A stretch of DNA of 64,000 nt, taken from Aegilops tauschii subsp. strangulata. Taxonomy: Eukaryota > Streptophyta > Magnoliopsida > Poales > Poaceae. This document shows, piece by piece, positions 36,196 through 47,196 of the stretch (positions are counted from its first letter, which is position 1; each line of letters opens with the position of its first letter). Where the stretch lies: contig NC_053040.3 in the NCBI RefSeq assembly GCF_002575655.3, forward strand, positions 462,010,780-462,074,779, read 5' to 3'. A program made the translations under genes and the position numbers. The notes beneath the pieces are model-generated. The model ran no database searches, was not told where the DNA came from, and saw nothing but the letters and a program-made list of their open reading frames with translations.

Positions 36196-36643
36196 ATGGT
36201 TTTGGTATCCGCCCCCGTCGGCCCTCGTCCTGTCTATGATTCGGATGTGGTATATATTATCTTTTTATAACTATTTGGTTCATTTATTGTTTATGAAAAA
36301 TATGCCGACCAGCGTGACATAGATTTTATTTATCTAGGAGGTGGTTGAACCGGAAATTCTAACCGACCCTATTGTCGAGAGGTTAAATTTAGTTGAAGAA
36401 GAAAACAATTACTTGAAGGAAAAAATAAAAAAAATTGAGGAGGAGAAGATGATATTGGAGTTGCATGTTGCGGATGTCGTCGATGATCACAAGATCAAGA
36501 TGGATGCAATGCGTTTGAAGATTAGAAAGATTAGAAAATATGCCATTCATACCGAGGCTTGGTATCATTATGCCGTTGGATCAATTGTTACCTTGGTTGC
36601 GATTATGATCGCATTTGTTTTCGCATTGAAATGTTTTACATAG
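36196..36643 (+). CDS. Small coiled-coil, C-terminal membrane-segment protein
   Basis: Two exons join cleanly: 36196-36249 (18 codons, ending before GTATAT) and 36338-36643 (after ATCTAG). Together they give 119 residues. Residues about 25-85 are rich in Glu, Lys, Leu and Ile (NLVEEENNYLKEKIKKIEEE) and should form a coiled coil. Residues about 95-117 form one hydrophobic segment (VGSIVTLVAIMIAFVFAL), so the protein is probably tail-anchored in a membrane. It lies inside the CACTA element, after promoter cassette A and before the transposase, so it may be its upstream partner on the same transcript. I recall similar proteins in Triticeae CACTA copies but know no function. The exon join is predicted from splice consensus. 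Confidence 0.72.
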
Positions 36644-36827
36644 TTTCAATGTATGGTTTAATTAATTAGATGCTCTGGAGAGCTATATATATGTTGTTAG
36701 ATGAGAACTATGTATGTACTTTGGTTTTAATGTGATGATGAACTTCTATTAATTTGGTCACTTAATTATCTATTCATGATGTTCTGTAATGGTTTTTGAC
36801 ACACTTAATTATATATAATGCACGCAG

Positions 36828-39800
36828 ATGAACCGGCAATGGATGTACGGTGACAGACACACCTCCAAGTACATTAAGGGCGTGCATGATTTTCTCGAAG
36901 TGGCTGAGGCAAACAAGCAGAATGGTTTTATGTGTTGTCCATGCCCTATATGTGGGAATACGAAGTCTTACTCTGACCGGAAAATCCTTCACACCCACCT
37001 GCTTTACAAGGGTTTCATGCCACACTATAATGTTTGGACGAGGCACGGAGAAATAGGGGTTATGATGGAAGACGGCGAAGAAGAAGAGGACGATGACAAC
37101 TATGTGCCCCCTGAATACGGTGATGCTGCAACGAGGGAAGCTGCTGAAGATCAAGAGGAACCAGACGACGTGCCCAATGATGCTGCAAGGGGGGAAGCTG
37201 CTGAAGATCAAGAGGAACCAGTGCCCGATGATGATGATCTCCGCCGGGTCATTGTCGATACAAGGACGCAATGCGAAAATCAAAAGGACAAGCTGAAGTT
37301 CGATCGCATGTTAGAGGATCATAAAAAAGGGTTGTACCCCAGTTGCGAAGATGGCAACACAAAGCTCGGTACCGTACTGGAATTGCTGCAGTGGAAGGCA
37401 GAGAATGCTGTGCCTGACAAAGGATTTGAGAAGCTATTGAAAATATTGAAGAAGAAGCTTCCAAAGGATAACGAATTGCCCGACAGTACATACGCAGCAA
37501 AGAAGGTCGTATGCCCTCTAGGATTGGAGGTGCAGAAGATACGTGCATGCCCTAATGACTGCATCCTTTACCGCGGTGCGTACAAGGATCTGAACGCATG
37601 CCCGGTATGCGGTGCATTGCGGTATAAGATCAGACGAGATGACCCTGGTGATGTTGACGGCGAGCCCCCAGGAAGAGGGTTCCTGCGAAGGTGATGTGGT
37701 ATGCTCCTATAATACCACGGTTGAAACGTCTGTTCAGAAACGAAGAGCATGCCAAGTTGATGCGATGGCACAGTGAGGACCGTAAGAAAGACGGGAAGTT
37801 GAGAGCACCCGCTGACGGGTCGCAGTGGAGAAAAATCGAGAGAAAGTACTGGGCTGAGTTTGCAGCTAACCCAAGGAACGTATGGTTTGGTTTAAGCGCG
37901 GATGGCATTAATCCTTTCGGGAAGCAGAGCAGCAATCACAGCACCTGGCCCGTGACTCTATGTATGTATAACCTTCCTCCTTGGATGTGCATGAAGCGGA
38001 AGTTCGATATGATGCCAGTTCTCATCCAAGGCCCTAAACAACCCGGCAACGACATTGATGTGTACCTAAGGCCATTAGTTGAAGAACTTTTACAGCTGTG
38101 GAATGGAAACGGTGTACGTACGTGGGATGAGCACAAACAGGAGGAATTTAACCTGCACGCGTTGCTGTTTGTAACCATCAACGATTGGCCCGCTCTCAGT
38201 AACCTTTCAGGACAGACAAACAAGGGATACCACGCATGCACGCACTGTTTAGATGACACTGAAAGTATATACCTAGACAAAAGCAGGAAGAATGTGTACC
38301 TGGGCCATCGTCGATTTCTTCCGACCAACCATCAATGTCGAAAGAAAGGCAAGCATTTCAAAGGCGAGGCAGATCACCGGAAGAAGCCCGCCATGCGTAC
38401 CGGTGATCACGTACTTGCTATGGTCAATGATTTACACGTAATCTTTGGAAAGGGTCCCGGCGGACAAGCTGTTCCGAATGACGCTGAGGGACACGCACCC
38501 ATGTGGAAGAAGAAATCTATATTTTGGGACCTACCCTACTGGAAAGAGCTAGAGGTCCGCTCTTCAATCGACGTGATGCACGTGACGAAGAACCTTTGCG
38601 TGAACCTGCTAGGCTTCTTGGGCGTGTATGGGAAGACAAAAGATACACCCGAGGCACAGGAGGACCTGCAACGTTTGCACGAAAAAGACGGCATGCCTCC
38701 GAAGCAGTATGAAGGTCCTGCCAGCTACGCTCTTACGAAAGAAGAGAAAGAAATCTTCTTTGAATGTCTGCTCAGTATGAAGGTCCCGACTGGCTTCTCG
38801 TCGAATATAAAGGGAATAATAAATATGCCAGAGAAAAAGTTCCAGAACCTAAAGTCTCATGACTGCCACGTGATTATGACGCAACTGCTTCCGGTTGCAG
38901 TGAGGGGGCTTCTACCGGAAAACGTCTGATTAGCCATTGTGAAGCTATGTGCATTCCTCAATGCAATCTCTCAGAAGGTGATCGATCCAGAAATCATACC
39001 AAGGCTAAGGAGTGATGTGGCGCAATGTCTTGTCAGTTTCGAGCTGGTGTTCCCACCATCCTTCTTCAATATCATGACGCACGTCCTAATTCATCTAGTG
39101 GACGAGATTGTCATTCCGGGGCCCGTATTTCTACACAATATGTTCCCCTTTGAGAGGTTCATGGGAGTCCTAAAGAAATATGTCCGTAACCGCGCTAGGC
39201 CAGAAGGAAGCATCTCCATGGGCCATCAAACAGAGGATGTCATTGGGTTTTGTGTTGACTTCATTCCTGGCCTTAAGAAGATAGGTCTCCCTAAATCGCG
39301 GTATGAGGGAAGACTGACTGGAAAAGGCACGCTAGGAGGGGACTCAATAATATGCAGGGACGGATATTCTTGGTCTCAAGCACACTACACAGTTCTACAG
39401 AACTCTACCTTGGTGACCCCGTATGTCGATGAACACAAGAACAGTCTGCGCTCCAAACACCCGGAGCAGTGTGACGACTGGATTACATGTGAACACATCA
39501 GGACTTTCAGCAGTTGGTTGGAAACACGTCTCAGAGGTGACACCATTGTTTGTGATGAGTTGTACTCGTTGTCCAGGGGACCATCTTCGACTGTATTGAT
39601 TTACAAAGGATACGAGATAAATGGGAATACATTTTACACGATCGCCCAAGATCAAAAGAGCACCAACCAAAATAGCGGTGTCCGTTTTGATGCAGCAACC
39701 GAGAGGGGAAAGGACACATATTATGGTTACATAATGGACATATGGGAACTTGACTACGGACATGATTTTAAGGTCCCTTTGTTTAAGTGCAAATGGGTAA

Positions 39801-40186
39801 ATCTGTCAGGAGGCGGGGTACAAGTAGACCCACAGTACGGAATGACAACAGTGGATCTGAACAATCTTGGGTACACTAACGAACCGTTCGTCCTAGCCAA
39901 TGATGTGGGACAGGTTATCTATGTGAAGGACATGTCTACCAGACCGAGAAAAAGAAAAGATAAGGAAGCGAATACATCATACGATGAGCCAAAGCGCCAC
40001 ATAGTTCTTTCAGGAAAAAGGGACATTGTGGGAGTGGAGGGCAAGACAGACATATCTGAAGATTATGAAAAGTTTCATGAAATTCCTCCCTTCAAAGTCA
40101 AGGCTGACCCAAGCATCCTGATAAACGATGAAGATTATCCATGGTTACGGTGCAATAAGCAAATGACACAAGTGAAGAAAAAGTGA
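36828..40186 (+). pseudogene. TNP2-type CACTA transposase, two lesions
   Basis: The frame starts at ATG 36828. Residues about 1-85 are the transposase-associated domain with a CPCPICG cluster and the HTHLLYKGF block. An acidic linker with a repeated AAEDQEEP unit follows (residues about 95-150). The TNP2 core begins around CPNDCILYRG and includes ADGINPFG, GPKQPGNDIDVYLRPLV and VRSSIDVMHVTKNLCVN. DUF4218-like (about 39010-39230) and DUF4216-like (about 39610-39800) segments close the protein at TGA 40184. One base is missing in a C run near 37666-37670, shifting the frame. A TGA at 38927 stands where related proteins have Arg (CGA), a CpG-type C-to-T change. Apart from these the frame is open for about 1,118 codons, so inactivation is recent. 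Confidence 0.9.
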
Positions 40187-40454
40187 AGACTTTCTCCCGC
40201 AACTATTATGATGATACCATGCCAACTTTGTAACAGACGAGTATGATACCATTGTCCGTTTTGTACACGAAGTGCATCTAGTTTTTGCCGTAACCCTCTC
40301 AACTTTCTTGCACATGCTATGTGGATGAAATGATGATACCATGCCAACTTTCAACCTTTTCAGAGTTCATTTGAAATGCTTTTCAATTTTAGGGTCTTAT
40401 AGCTCAAAATAATTAGTAAATGCATGAAAAATAACAGGCCAAAAATTAAAAATT

Positions 40455-40680
40455 ATGCCACCTACTGGGCCACCACGGCCTGAATACGACTAGAAACCCA
40501 TCCATGGGCCAGGATTCAGGCCCGCAGAAGGCCCAGTAGGCCCACAGGCATGTACAGAGAGGTTAGGCCCGTAAGCCTGCTTTAGAGAGGAGCTCGACAG
40601 CTCAGGCGCACCGCACCTTATAAACAGGTGCGGCTCTCTCTCAGCTAGCGAGGTGGGACTAAACTCCCACCACCACGCCG
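40455..40680 (+). repeat. Extra copy of the cassette GC-rich block and hairpin
   Basis: Starting ATTATGCCACCTACTGGGCC, this stretch repeats 35453-35665 closely. It ends with its own hairpin (CCGCACCT-TATAAAC-AGGTGCGG, 40610-40632) and AGCGAGGTGGGACTAAA. Confidence 0.82.
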
Positions 40681-40830
40681 CTGTGCAAGGCCATTGGTCC
40701 CGGTTGGTGGCACGAATCGGGACCAATTCCACCCTTTGGTCCCGGTTGGTGCCACGAACCGGTACTAATGAGGCTGTGGCCCCACGAGCACCTTTAGTAC
40801 CGGTTCGTGGCACGAACTGGTACTAGAGTT
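40681..40830. repeat. Internal TTTGGTCCCGG/CCGGTT palindrome array
   Basis: Several GGTCCCGGTTGGTGCCACGA-type units face their complements between the transposase and cassette B. They are the same motif as in the subterminal arrays. Confidence 0.8.
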
Positions 40831-40916
40831 TCTTACTAAGCAGTTTTTTAGTCCCACCTCGCTAGCTGAGAGGCACTAGGAGCGGTTTATAAGCCCTGAT
40901 TGCAGAGACGATGAAG

Positions 40917-41052
40917 AAGAGGCGCAATGCTCACCTTCACGTTACTTAGCTTCAAGCCTTGAGGAATAAGGTAGACTGCATGGAGCTATCTGCAGTGCAG
41001 TCTAAACTATTCCGAAAGGCTTGAAGCTAATCAATGAGCATTGCGCCTCTTT
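40917..41052. ncRNA. Long foldback, miRNA-precursor-like
   Basis: AAGAGGCGCAATGCTCA (40917-40933), TTAGCTTCAAGCCTT and GGTAGACTGCA pair in order with TGCAGTCTA, AAGGCTTGAAGCTAA and TGAGCATTGCGCCTCTT (to 41052). The stem is about 60 bases with small internal loops and a terminal loop near 40983-40991. Perfectly paired runs of 15-17 bases make it a good candidate small-RNA source. No expression evidence is available. Confidence 0.58.
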
Positions 41053-41910
41053 TTTATTTTTAATAAGTTATTAAAACTCCGGACTTCTTGTGTTACGACA
41101 AAATAAAATTAACTTTAATAAAATTTATGAAACTAAAATTAACAAAGTATTTTCTGTTCAAAACATTATAAGAAACCTCTAGTATTATTGAAACTAAAAT
41201 CATATAAAATTGATGCAACTAAAATTATCGAAGTATTTTCTGTTCAAAATCATTAAAAGCAAAAAGAATTTTCATAAAGAACTTTTTTTGATAGAAACTT
41301 TAATAGCAAAAAGAATTATCATAAAGTGAAATAAATAAGTAATTAGAAACAAAATAAAATAAATAAGTTTTTTGTTGTAACTAGAAACAAAACAAAATAA
41401 ATAAAGCAAAAAAGAAAACAAAAAAACAGGCAAAAAATATATAAAAAATTGTTGGGGCGCTGCCCGCTGGGCCTGCCAACCATAGAGTTTGCAAATACAG
41501 GCCCAGAAGGGCTAGAAGGCTCAACGGGCAGCGTGCCAAAGTTAGGCCCAGAAGCCTGCTATAGAGAGGAGTTCGAGAGGGGTGCGGCAGTGGGGCTTAT
41601 AAACCACTGCGCGCCCCTCTCAACTAGCGAGGTGGGACTAAACTCCCACCACCACCCCGCTATGCAAGGCCTTTGGTCCCGGTTGGTGGCACCATCCGGG
41701 ACTAAAGGGGTGCTTTGGTACCGGTTCGTGACACCAACCGGAACCAATGCCCCCCTTTAGTCCCGGTTGGTGCCACCAACCGGGACCAAAGGCCGCCGCT
41801 TCCCAAAGGGCGGGAAGCGGCGGCCTTTGGTCCCGGTTGGTGGCACCAACCGGGACTAAAGGGGGGCATTGGTCCCGGTTGGTGCCACGAACCGGGACCA
41901 ATGCTCTGAG

Positions 41911-41917
41911 TATATAA
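41911..41917 (+). promoter_or_regulatory. TATA box, second CACTA transcription unit
   Basis: TATATAA, eight bases after CCAAT (41898-41902). A GC-rich leader follows from about 41940. The coding start is at 43405 after at least one intron (acceptor TTTGCAG at 43399). Confidence 0.65.
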
Positions 41918-42054
41918 GAAAACACTTAGCGTTTTTCAGATTCATCTCTGCAGTTGCCCCGCCCCGACGACGCCGCCAGGCTGCCCGAGCTCGCCCCGTC
42001 GATGCCGTCGCCGCCCTCTGCTGCCTCGTCGAAGCGCAGCCACCCTTCCCCGAG

Positions 42055-42250
42055 CACGCCGCCGGCGGCCCGCCCCGACCACGCCGCGCGCCCCTGCCCC
42101 GACCACGTCGTCGTTGCCCCAGCTGCCCCGACCACGCCGCCGTCGCCTCTGCCTCGCCCTGCCCCGACCACGCCGCCGTTGCCTCTGCCCCTGCCCCGAC
42201 CATGCCGCCGTCGCCTCTGCCCCTGCCCCGACGCGCCGCCGTCGCCTTGG
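42055..42250 (+). repeat. CCCCGACCACGCCGCCG tandem-like repeats
   Basis: Several C-rich units of about 30-36 bases, each with CCCCGACCAYGCCGCCGT and CCTCTGCC, lie in the presumed leader of the second unit. Confidence 0.7.
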
Positions 42251-42605
42251 TCAGGGCCGGCACTGCCCCCTTCCTCCCTGTTTTTTCTGCACATTTATAT
42301 GATTATATGTATATGTATGAGTATATGTATGTGTGTATATCTGTTTATATGTCCTTTTTAGAGCTTTTTTTGCATTTTCTCTGTGTATATGTATGTATAT
42401 ATGTTCTCTGTGTATATATATGCTCATGTATATATGCAAAAGATAGATTTTTAGAAAAGTTAGGATTTTTTTTCTGTTCATAGATTTTTTTTGGTGATAT
42501 TAATTATTGTAGAATATGCAAATGTTTGTATATTCATATGAACAATGCATTAGGCAAAACCTTTACTTTTTTTCGAAATTTTCTATTTGAACATTTTTTA
42601 TGAAT

Positions 42606-42870
42606 GAGAGGAAAAAGGAAAATAAGAAGAGGAAGAAAGGAGAAGAAGAGGAGAGGAAGAAGAGGAGAAATAAGTAAGAAGAGGAAAAAAGAAGAAAAAG
42701 AAGAGGAGAAGAAGAAAGGAATAGAAGAGAAGAAGAAAAAATAGAAAAAAATTCTATTTTTTCTTCTTCTCTCCTCTATTCCTTTCTTCTTCTCCTCTTT
42801 TTTTCTTTTTTTTTCTTCGATCTTCTCCTCTATTCCTTTCTTTTTCTCCTCTTTTTGTTTCTTCTTCGTT
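42606..42870. repeat. Polypurine/polypyrimidine inverted repeat
   Basis: About 140 bases of almost pure GA are followed by about 115 bases of almost pure CT. The central 85 bases (about 42712-42797, centred near 42754) are nearly perfect inverted copies. They lie in the leader intron region of the second CACTA gene. Confidence 0.82.
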
Positions 42871-42892
42871 TTCTTATGTTTTATCGGGTCTC

Positions 42893-43170
42893 TCGTCGTC
42901 GATATACCCCTCTCCCGATAACTTCAACACGAGGGGGGTCGATATACCCCCTCCCCGATAATATTATTTTCCCATGTACGTATGTCGTCGTTGTCGATAT
43001 AACCCCCTCCCGATAACTTCAACACGTGGGGGGGGGTCGATATACCCCCTCCCCGATAACATTATTTTCCCATGTATGTATGTCGTCATTGTCGATATAT
43101 ATAACTCCCTCCCAGATAACTTCGACATGATGGACGGTCGATATTTATACCCCCTCTCGACCGTGATAAC
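42893..43170 (+). repeat. Tandem GTCGATATA-CCCCCTCCC-GATAAC repeats
   Basis: GTCGATATACCCCCTCCCCG, ATAAC and TATTTTCCCATGTA(C/T)GTATG recur with a period of about 95-100 bases, giving nearly three units with decay. Confidence 0.78.
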
Positions 43171-43404
43171 TTATACCACGGGAGCACCCCCCGGCCCTCT
43201 CGCTCGACCAAAACTCTCGAGGACACCCAAAACCCTAGAAAAAAATGATGCCGGTCTCCTACCCCCTCCCGCCACGCCCCTACCCTTGAAGCGTTGCCGA
43301 GGCCACCCCAAACCCGGAATAAGCTAGGTCTACGTTTGCACTAATATATCCACCTGCTGTCATGTTTGTGTAATAATTGCCATGTTGTAATATTTGCAGA
43401 AACA

Positions 43405-46400
43405 ATGGAGCACGGACGAGACGAGCAAGCAGAAGAGGTGTTGGGGGACATAATCTTAGCCGGAGGTGATATCTTGTCGTATCTTAACGACAATGATGGT
43501 CTGGAAAAACAGGGTGAAGAAGCAGGCTACGGTGATCGAAGAGTGGAGGAGGAAAGACATGATTATGATGTCTCCGGTGACCCAATGCTGGTGCAAGAAG
43601 GAGCCCGTGGTGACAGCTCCGATGACCAAACAGAGTCCGGCCAGGTAAATATATTAGTTAAGCCTGTGCTGACTAGCTAATTGATGCATTCATTGTTTTG
43701 GTATGTACACATATTAATTAACACTCCTCTTTCTTATTTTTTCTAGCCCTCCGGATCGAGCACAACTTCGGTAAAGAGACGAGGCCCGAAGAGAAAGTTG
43801 CGCTCGGATGAAAGGTTTGAGATCACAGCAATCGCGCGCGACGGCCAACCGATTGAACCCATCCGGACAATGGATGCATTTGCTGCTCAGTGCGGGGTTC
43901 TAGTTAGGGACAAGATCCCGATCAGCATCCAGCAATGGTATAAGCCTAAGAAGGAAGACCCTGAGGTGTCTTATGTCAATGATATGCAAAAAGATGATCT
44001 TTGGACTGAGCTGAAGGCAAATTTCACCCTACCGCCAGAGGAGGATCCGGAGAAGCCAGTTAAAGAGCAATTAATCAAGTCTCATGCTCTTAAGAAGATG
44101 GCAGACCTATTCAGGAGGTGGAAGAATGAGCTGAAAACGTTTGTTGACAAAGAAGAGACACCAGAATTCATCGGCCGGTATGAGAAGATCAGAGATCACT
44201 GGCCCGCATTTGTGGCCCACAAGACATCGGAAAAGAGTAAGAAGATGTCAGCGACAAACAAGAAGAATGCTGCGAAGAAGAAGCTTCACCATCGCACGGG
44301 GTCAGGTGGCTACCTCAAAGCCCGGCCTAAGTGGGCCAAGGCTGAGAATGATCTGCTTGAAAAAGGGATCGAACCACAGACAATGAACTGGAAAGACCGT
44401 TGCCGGACTTGGTTCTTCGGGGCTGGCCGAAGCTTGGACCCTGTATCAGGGAGGTGCGTTTGGACGAACGAGCTTTTGAGAATACCAGTCAAGAAGATTC
44501 AACAATATATCGATGCAGCGCAGGAAGGGACGTTCGTTCCAGACAGAGAGAACGACGAGCTCACAATGGCCCTCGGGAATCCTGAGCACCCTGGACGGAC
44601 ACGAGGCACGCCAGGCTCCGTTCCGTGGAAGGCTGGTTTTCCGGACGCCGGCGGTTACAAAAGCCAGGAGAGGAGGAAAAAAGTGGAGCAGATCCAAATT
44701 GAGAAGCTGCACGAAAGGGTTCAAGCGCTAGAGGAACGAGACGGCAATCGACATGCCGAAACTACCCCCGAAGCTACACCGCCATCTCAGCGGAGAAGCA
44801 GCGTGGCTTCCACCGAGCTGCTTCAGCTGGTCTTGACGGCTCCTGCTAGCTACCCCGTGGATGCTATCACGGAGTCTCAACATTGCCACCTTATGGCGCA
44901 ATGGCAGAACTTCAAAGTCAAGGCGGCTGTTGGCTCTGTTTTACCTCCTGAACCCGGCGCAACCTACCACTGCCGGCCGACTCCAGAAGGATATGCTAGG
45001 GTGATGGTGGATGAAATAATGGAGGGATTTGAGAACCTCCAGCTTGACCATCCTACCGGTGAAGGGGAGACTCGGCTGGGTTCTGCTCTGAAGACTCCAT
45101 GCCTATGGCGGAAGGAGCTCATCAACCTTCCGAACTGGACAGCTCCAGCGAGTAAGGGCACTCCGCCTCCTCCTCCGGCGAGTGATCAGGGCACTCCGCC
45201 TCCTTCTCCGCCTGCGCCGGCGCGCCAGAGCAGCCAGCCTCCTCCTTCTCCGCCTCGTCAGCAAGGGCGGAAGAGACCCGCCGCCGCTCCGGCTGCTTCG
45301 GCGCGTCGTAGTCCTTCTCCTCCGCCTCGTAAGCAAGGAAAGAAGATAGCCGCAGCCGCTCCGTCTGCTCTGCCGGCGTGTAGCAGTACAGCTGCCAGAG
45401 GCGGGAGGCAATACAGATTCGGTCCTTCTCTGAAGACTCCAGAGAAGTTACCATACGAGAGGACCGAGGAGGAAACCAGGAAGATCGTGCGAGCCGAAGT
45501 GACAAACTTCTTTGAAGGGGTGAAAGCAAAGAAACATTCACCTCCGGAGGAGAAGGTAGATCCGGTGAAAGCAAAGCACACTCTGGCTGCCCTGACAAAA
45601 CCACCAAAGTCTCCGCCGAGAGGCAACTATGAGCGCATTCTTGCAAAGACATATGCCGAAGCGGAGCGGTCGGGAAGTACTGTCAGTGATCAAAGGTTAA
45701 AAGAACGACGAGCTGGGAAAAAAATTGCCCAGCTCGGCGAACAAGCGAACCAATCGTGCCCCCCGCTCAAGGTGTCAAAAGACATCGTCGCTAATGATCC
45801 GAGGATGGTGGCCGGTTATAGCAATCTTGGAGAATACCTGCCCGACGATGTACATTATGAAATCATGGAGGTGGACGAACACAAATACCATTACGGGAAG
45901 CCTCTCGTCAAAGATGAAAGATCTCTAACAACGATGATGCGAAGATTACATGATTGGTACATGAAAACCTGCAGAGAGTCTGATGGGATGAATACTTTGA
46001 TGCTGAGAGTTAAACCGAAGCATGACCTCGTTGGAATTGAACTGCTGAATGTTCCATTTGAGGACTTCTTCCAGTTTTTCAATCAAAAGGCCCTCGATAA
46101 AACAACGATCACTTGCTACTGTCTGTAAGTAGTACTACTTCTGTCATTAAGTCTCTCTATATAGGTCAGCTCTTTCATTGCATGTATTTATAATTATCCT
46201 CACTATATTATGCAGATTGAAGATCGCCGAATTGAAGAAAAGACAAATCGGTGATATTGGGTTCATTAACACAAATCTCATAGATGCATATACGGTTGAA
46301 AAACATGCCAAAGAAGCCGAGGCCAACTTGCTACGATCGTTGGTATTAAATCAAAACAAAGATATAATACTCTTTCCTTACAACTTCAAGTGAGTGTTAC

Positions 46401-47196
46401 TGTCTTGTGCATATTCGGTTTCCCTTATTAGTCCAGGTTATGGTAATGTAATTGATGACTTATGCATGCATGCGCAGCTTCCACTATATTCTCCTAGAGA
46501 TTAAGCTTGATCAGGGAGTAGTAACCGTCTTAGACTTGAGACGAAAAGATCCCCAGGACTATGCGAACATGACTCAAATGCTTGAGAAGTAAGTTAAATC
46601 GATCATTATCCACCATATCAGCAACTTTGTTCATTTCCTGATATCAAGTAATTGTTTTCTTTGTCTGGCAGGGTTTGGAGAAAATTCACCACAAAAGCTC
46701 CGGGACTGCCGAAGAAGCTGCAATTTAGACACCCGAAAGTAAGTACTATAGTAGCATGTTCCGCACATCTCCTAGTGATTCAAGCGCTAGTTTCATCAAT
46801 ACCATTTAGCATGCTTGCTTATCAGTTAGATTGACCTCTATTTCTTGTAAAGTGGTTGTGGCAGGAACAAGGGAATGATTTCTGTGTATACTACGTTTGC
46901 GAGTCTATCCGCCACACGACCTGTGAGCGGGGCTACACTGACGAACAATATGAAGTGCGTAAGCCATAATATTCACAATTTTATTTTATTGCCATCATTT
47001 GTATCGAGTTTCATTTATTCATGTATATATGTATTGACCCCCTTCTTCAAATTAGATGTTTCGGATGCGTGATGAACTCCTAGCACCAGATCGTATGCGA
47101 GCAATTCAAGAGGAATTGGCGGCATTCTTCCTTGACCACGTGATCGCTGAAAACGGAGAATACTATGTGGACCCTATGTTCTTACAATTTAATTAG
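43405..47196 (+). CDS. CACTA Transposase_24/ULP1-type protein, intact, seven exons
   Basis: Exons 43405-43644, 43747-46124, 46216-46389, 46478-46588, 46672-46738, 46865-46954 and 47056-47196 all have GT/AG borders. They join in frame with no stop, giving 3,201 bases or about 1,066 residues. Residues 1-110 are acidic. About 130-350 resemble the Plant transposase Ptta/En/Spm (Transposase_24) region (WTELKANFTL, WKDRCRTWFFGAG). 340-380 could form a coiled coil. 460-560 are Pro/Ser-rich low complexity. The last 170 residues look like a ULP1/C48 cysteine protease. Candidate residues are His933 (FHYILLEI), Asp950 (VTVLDL), Gln992 and Cys997 (EQGNDFCVYYVCES). Such proteins accompany TNP2 in many plant CACTA elements; the substrate is unknown. 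The start follows the acceptor TTTGCAG. Exon borders are predicted, not observed. Confidence 0.85.

Larger units (their letters stand above)
40843..41917 (+). promoter_or_regulatory. CACTA promoter cassette B
   Basis: The layout repeats cassette A: TTTAGTCCCACCTCGC...GGTTTATAAGCCC (40847-40897), a long foldback (40917-41052), an AT-rich stretch with AAATAAGTTTTTTGTTGTAA (41100-41440), a GC-rich block, a hairpin with GCTTATAAACC in its loop (41560-41620), AGCGAGGTGGGACTAAAC, palindromes, and CCAAT (41898) eight bases before TATATAA (41911). It precedes the Transposase_24/ULP1-type gene. Confidence 0.75.

Noticed and set aside
37660..37700. Intron instead of a frameshift in the transposase
   Set aside because: The protein similarity runs straight through the C run without missing or extra residues, so a one-base indel explains it better.
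41869..42483. 204-codon frame after the second CACTA promoter
   Set aside because: It consists of C-rich tandem repeats and TATG microsatellite and is more likely leader sequence than protein.
42893..43170. CRISPR-like spaced repeats
   Set aside because: The units are imperfect, about 97 bases long without uniform spacers, and lie in a plant transposon.
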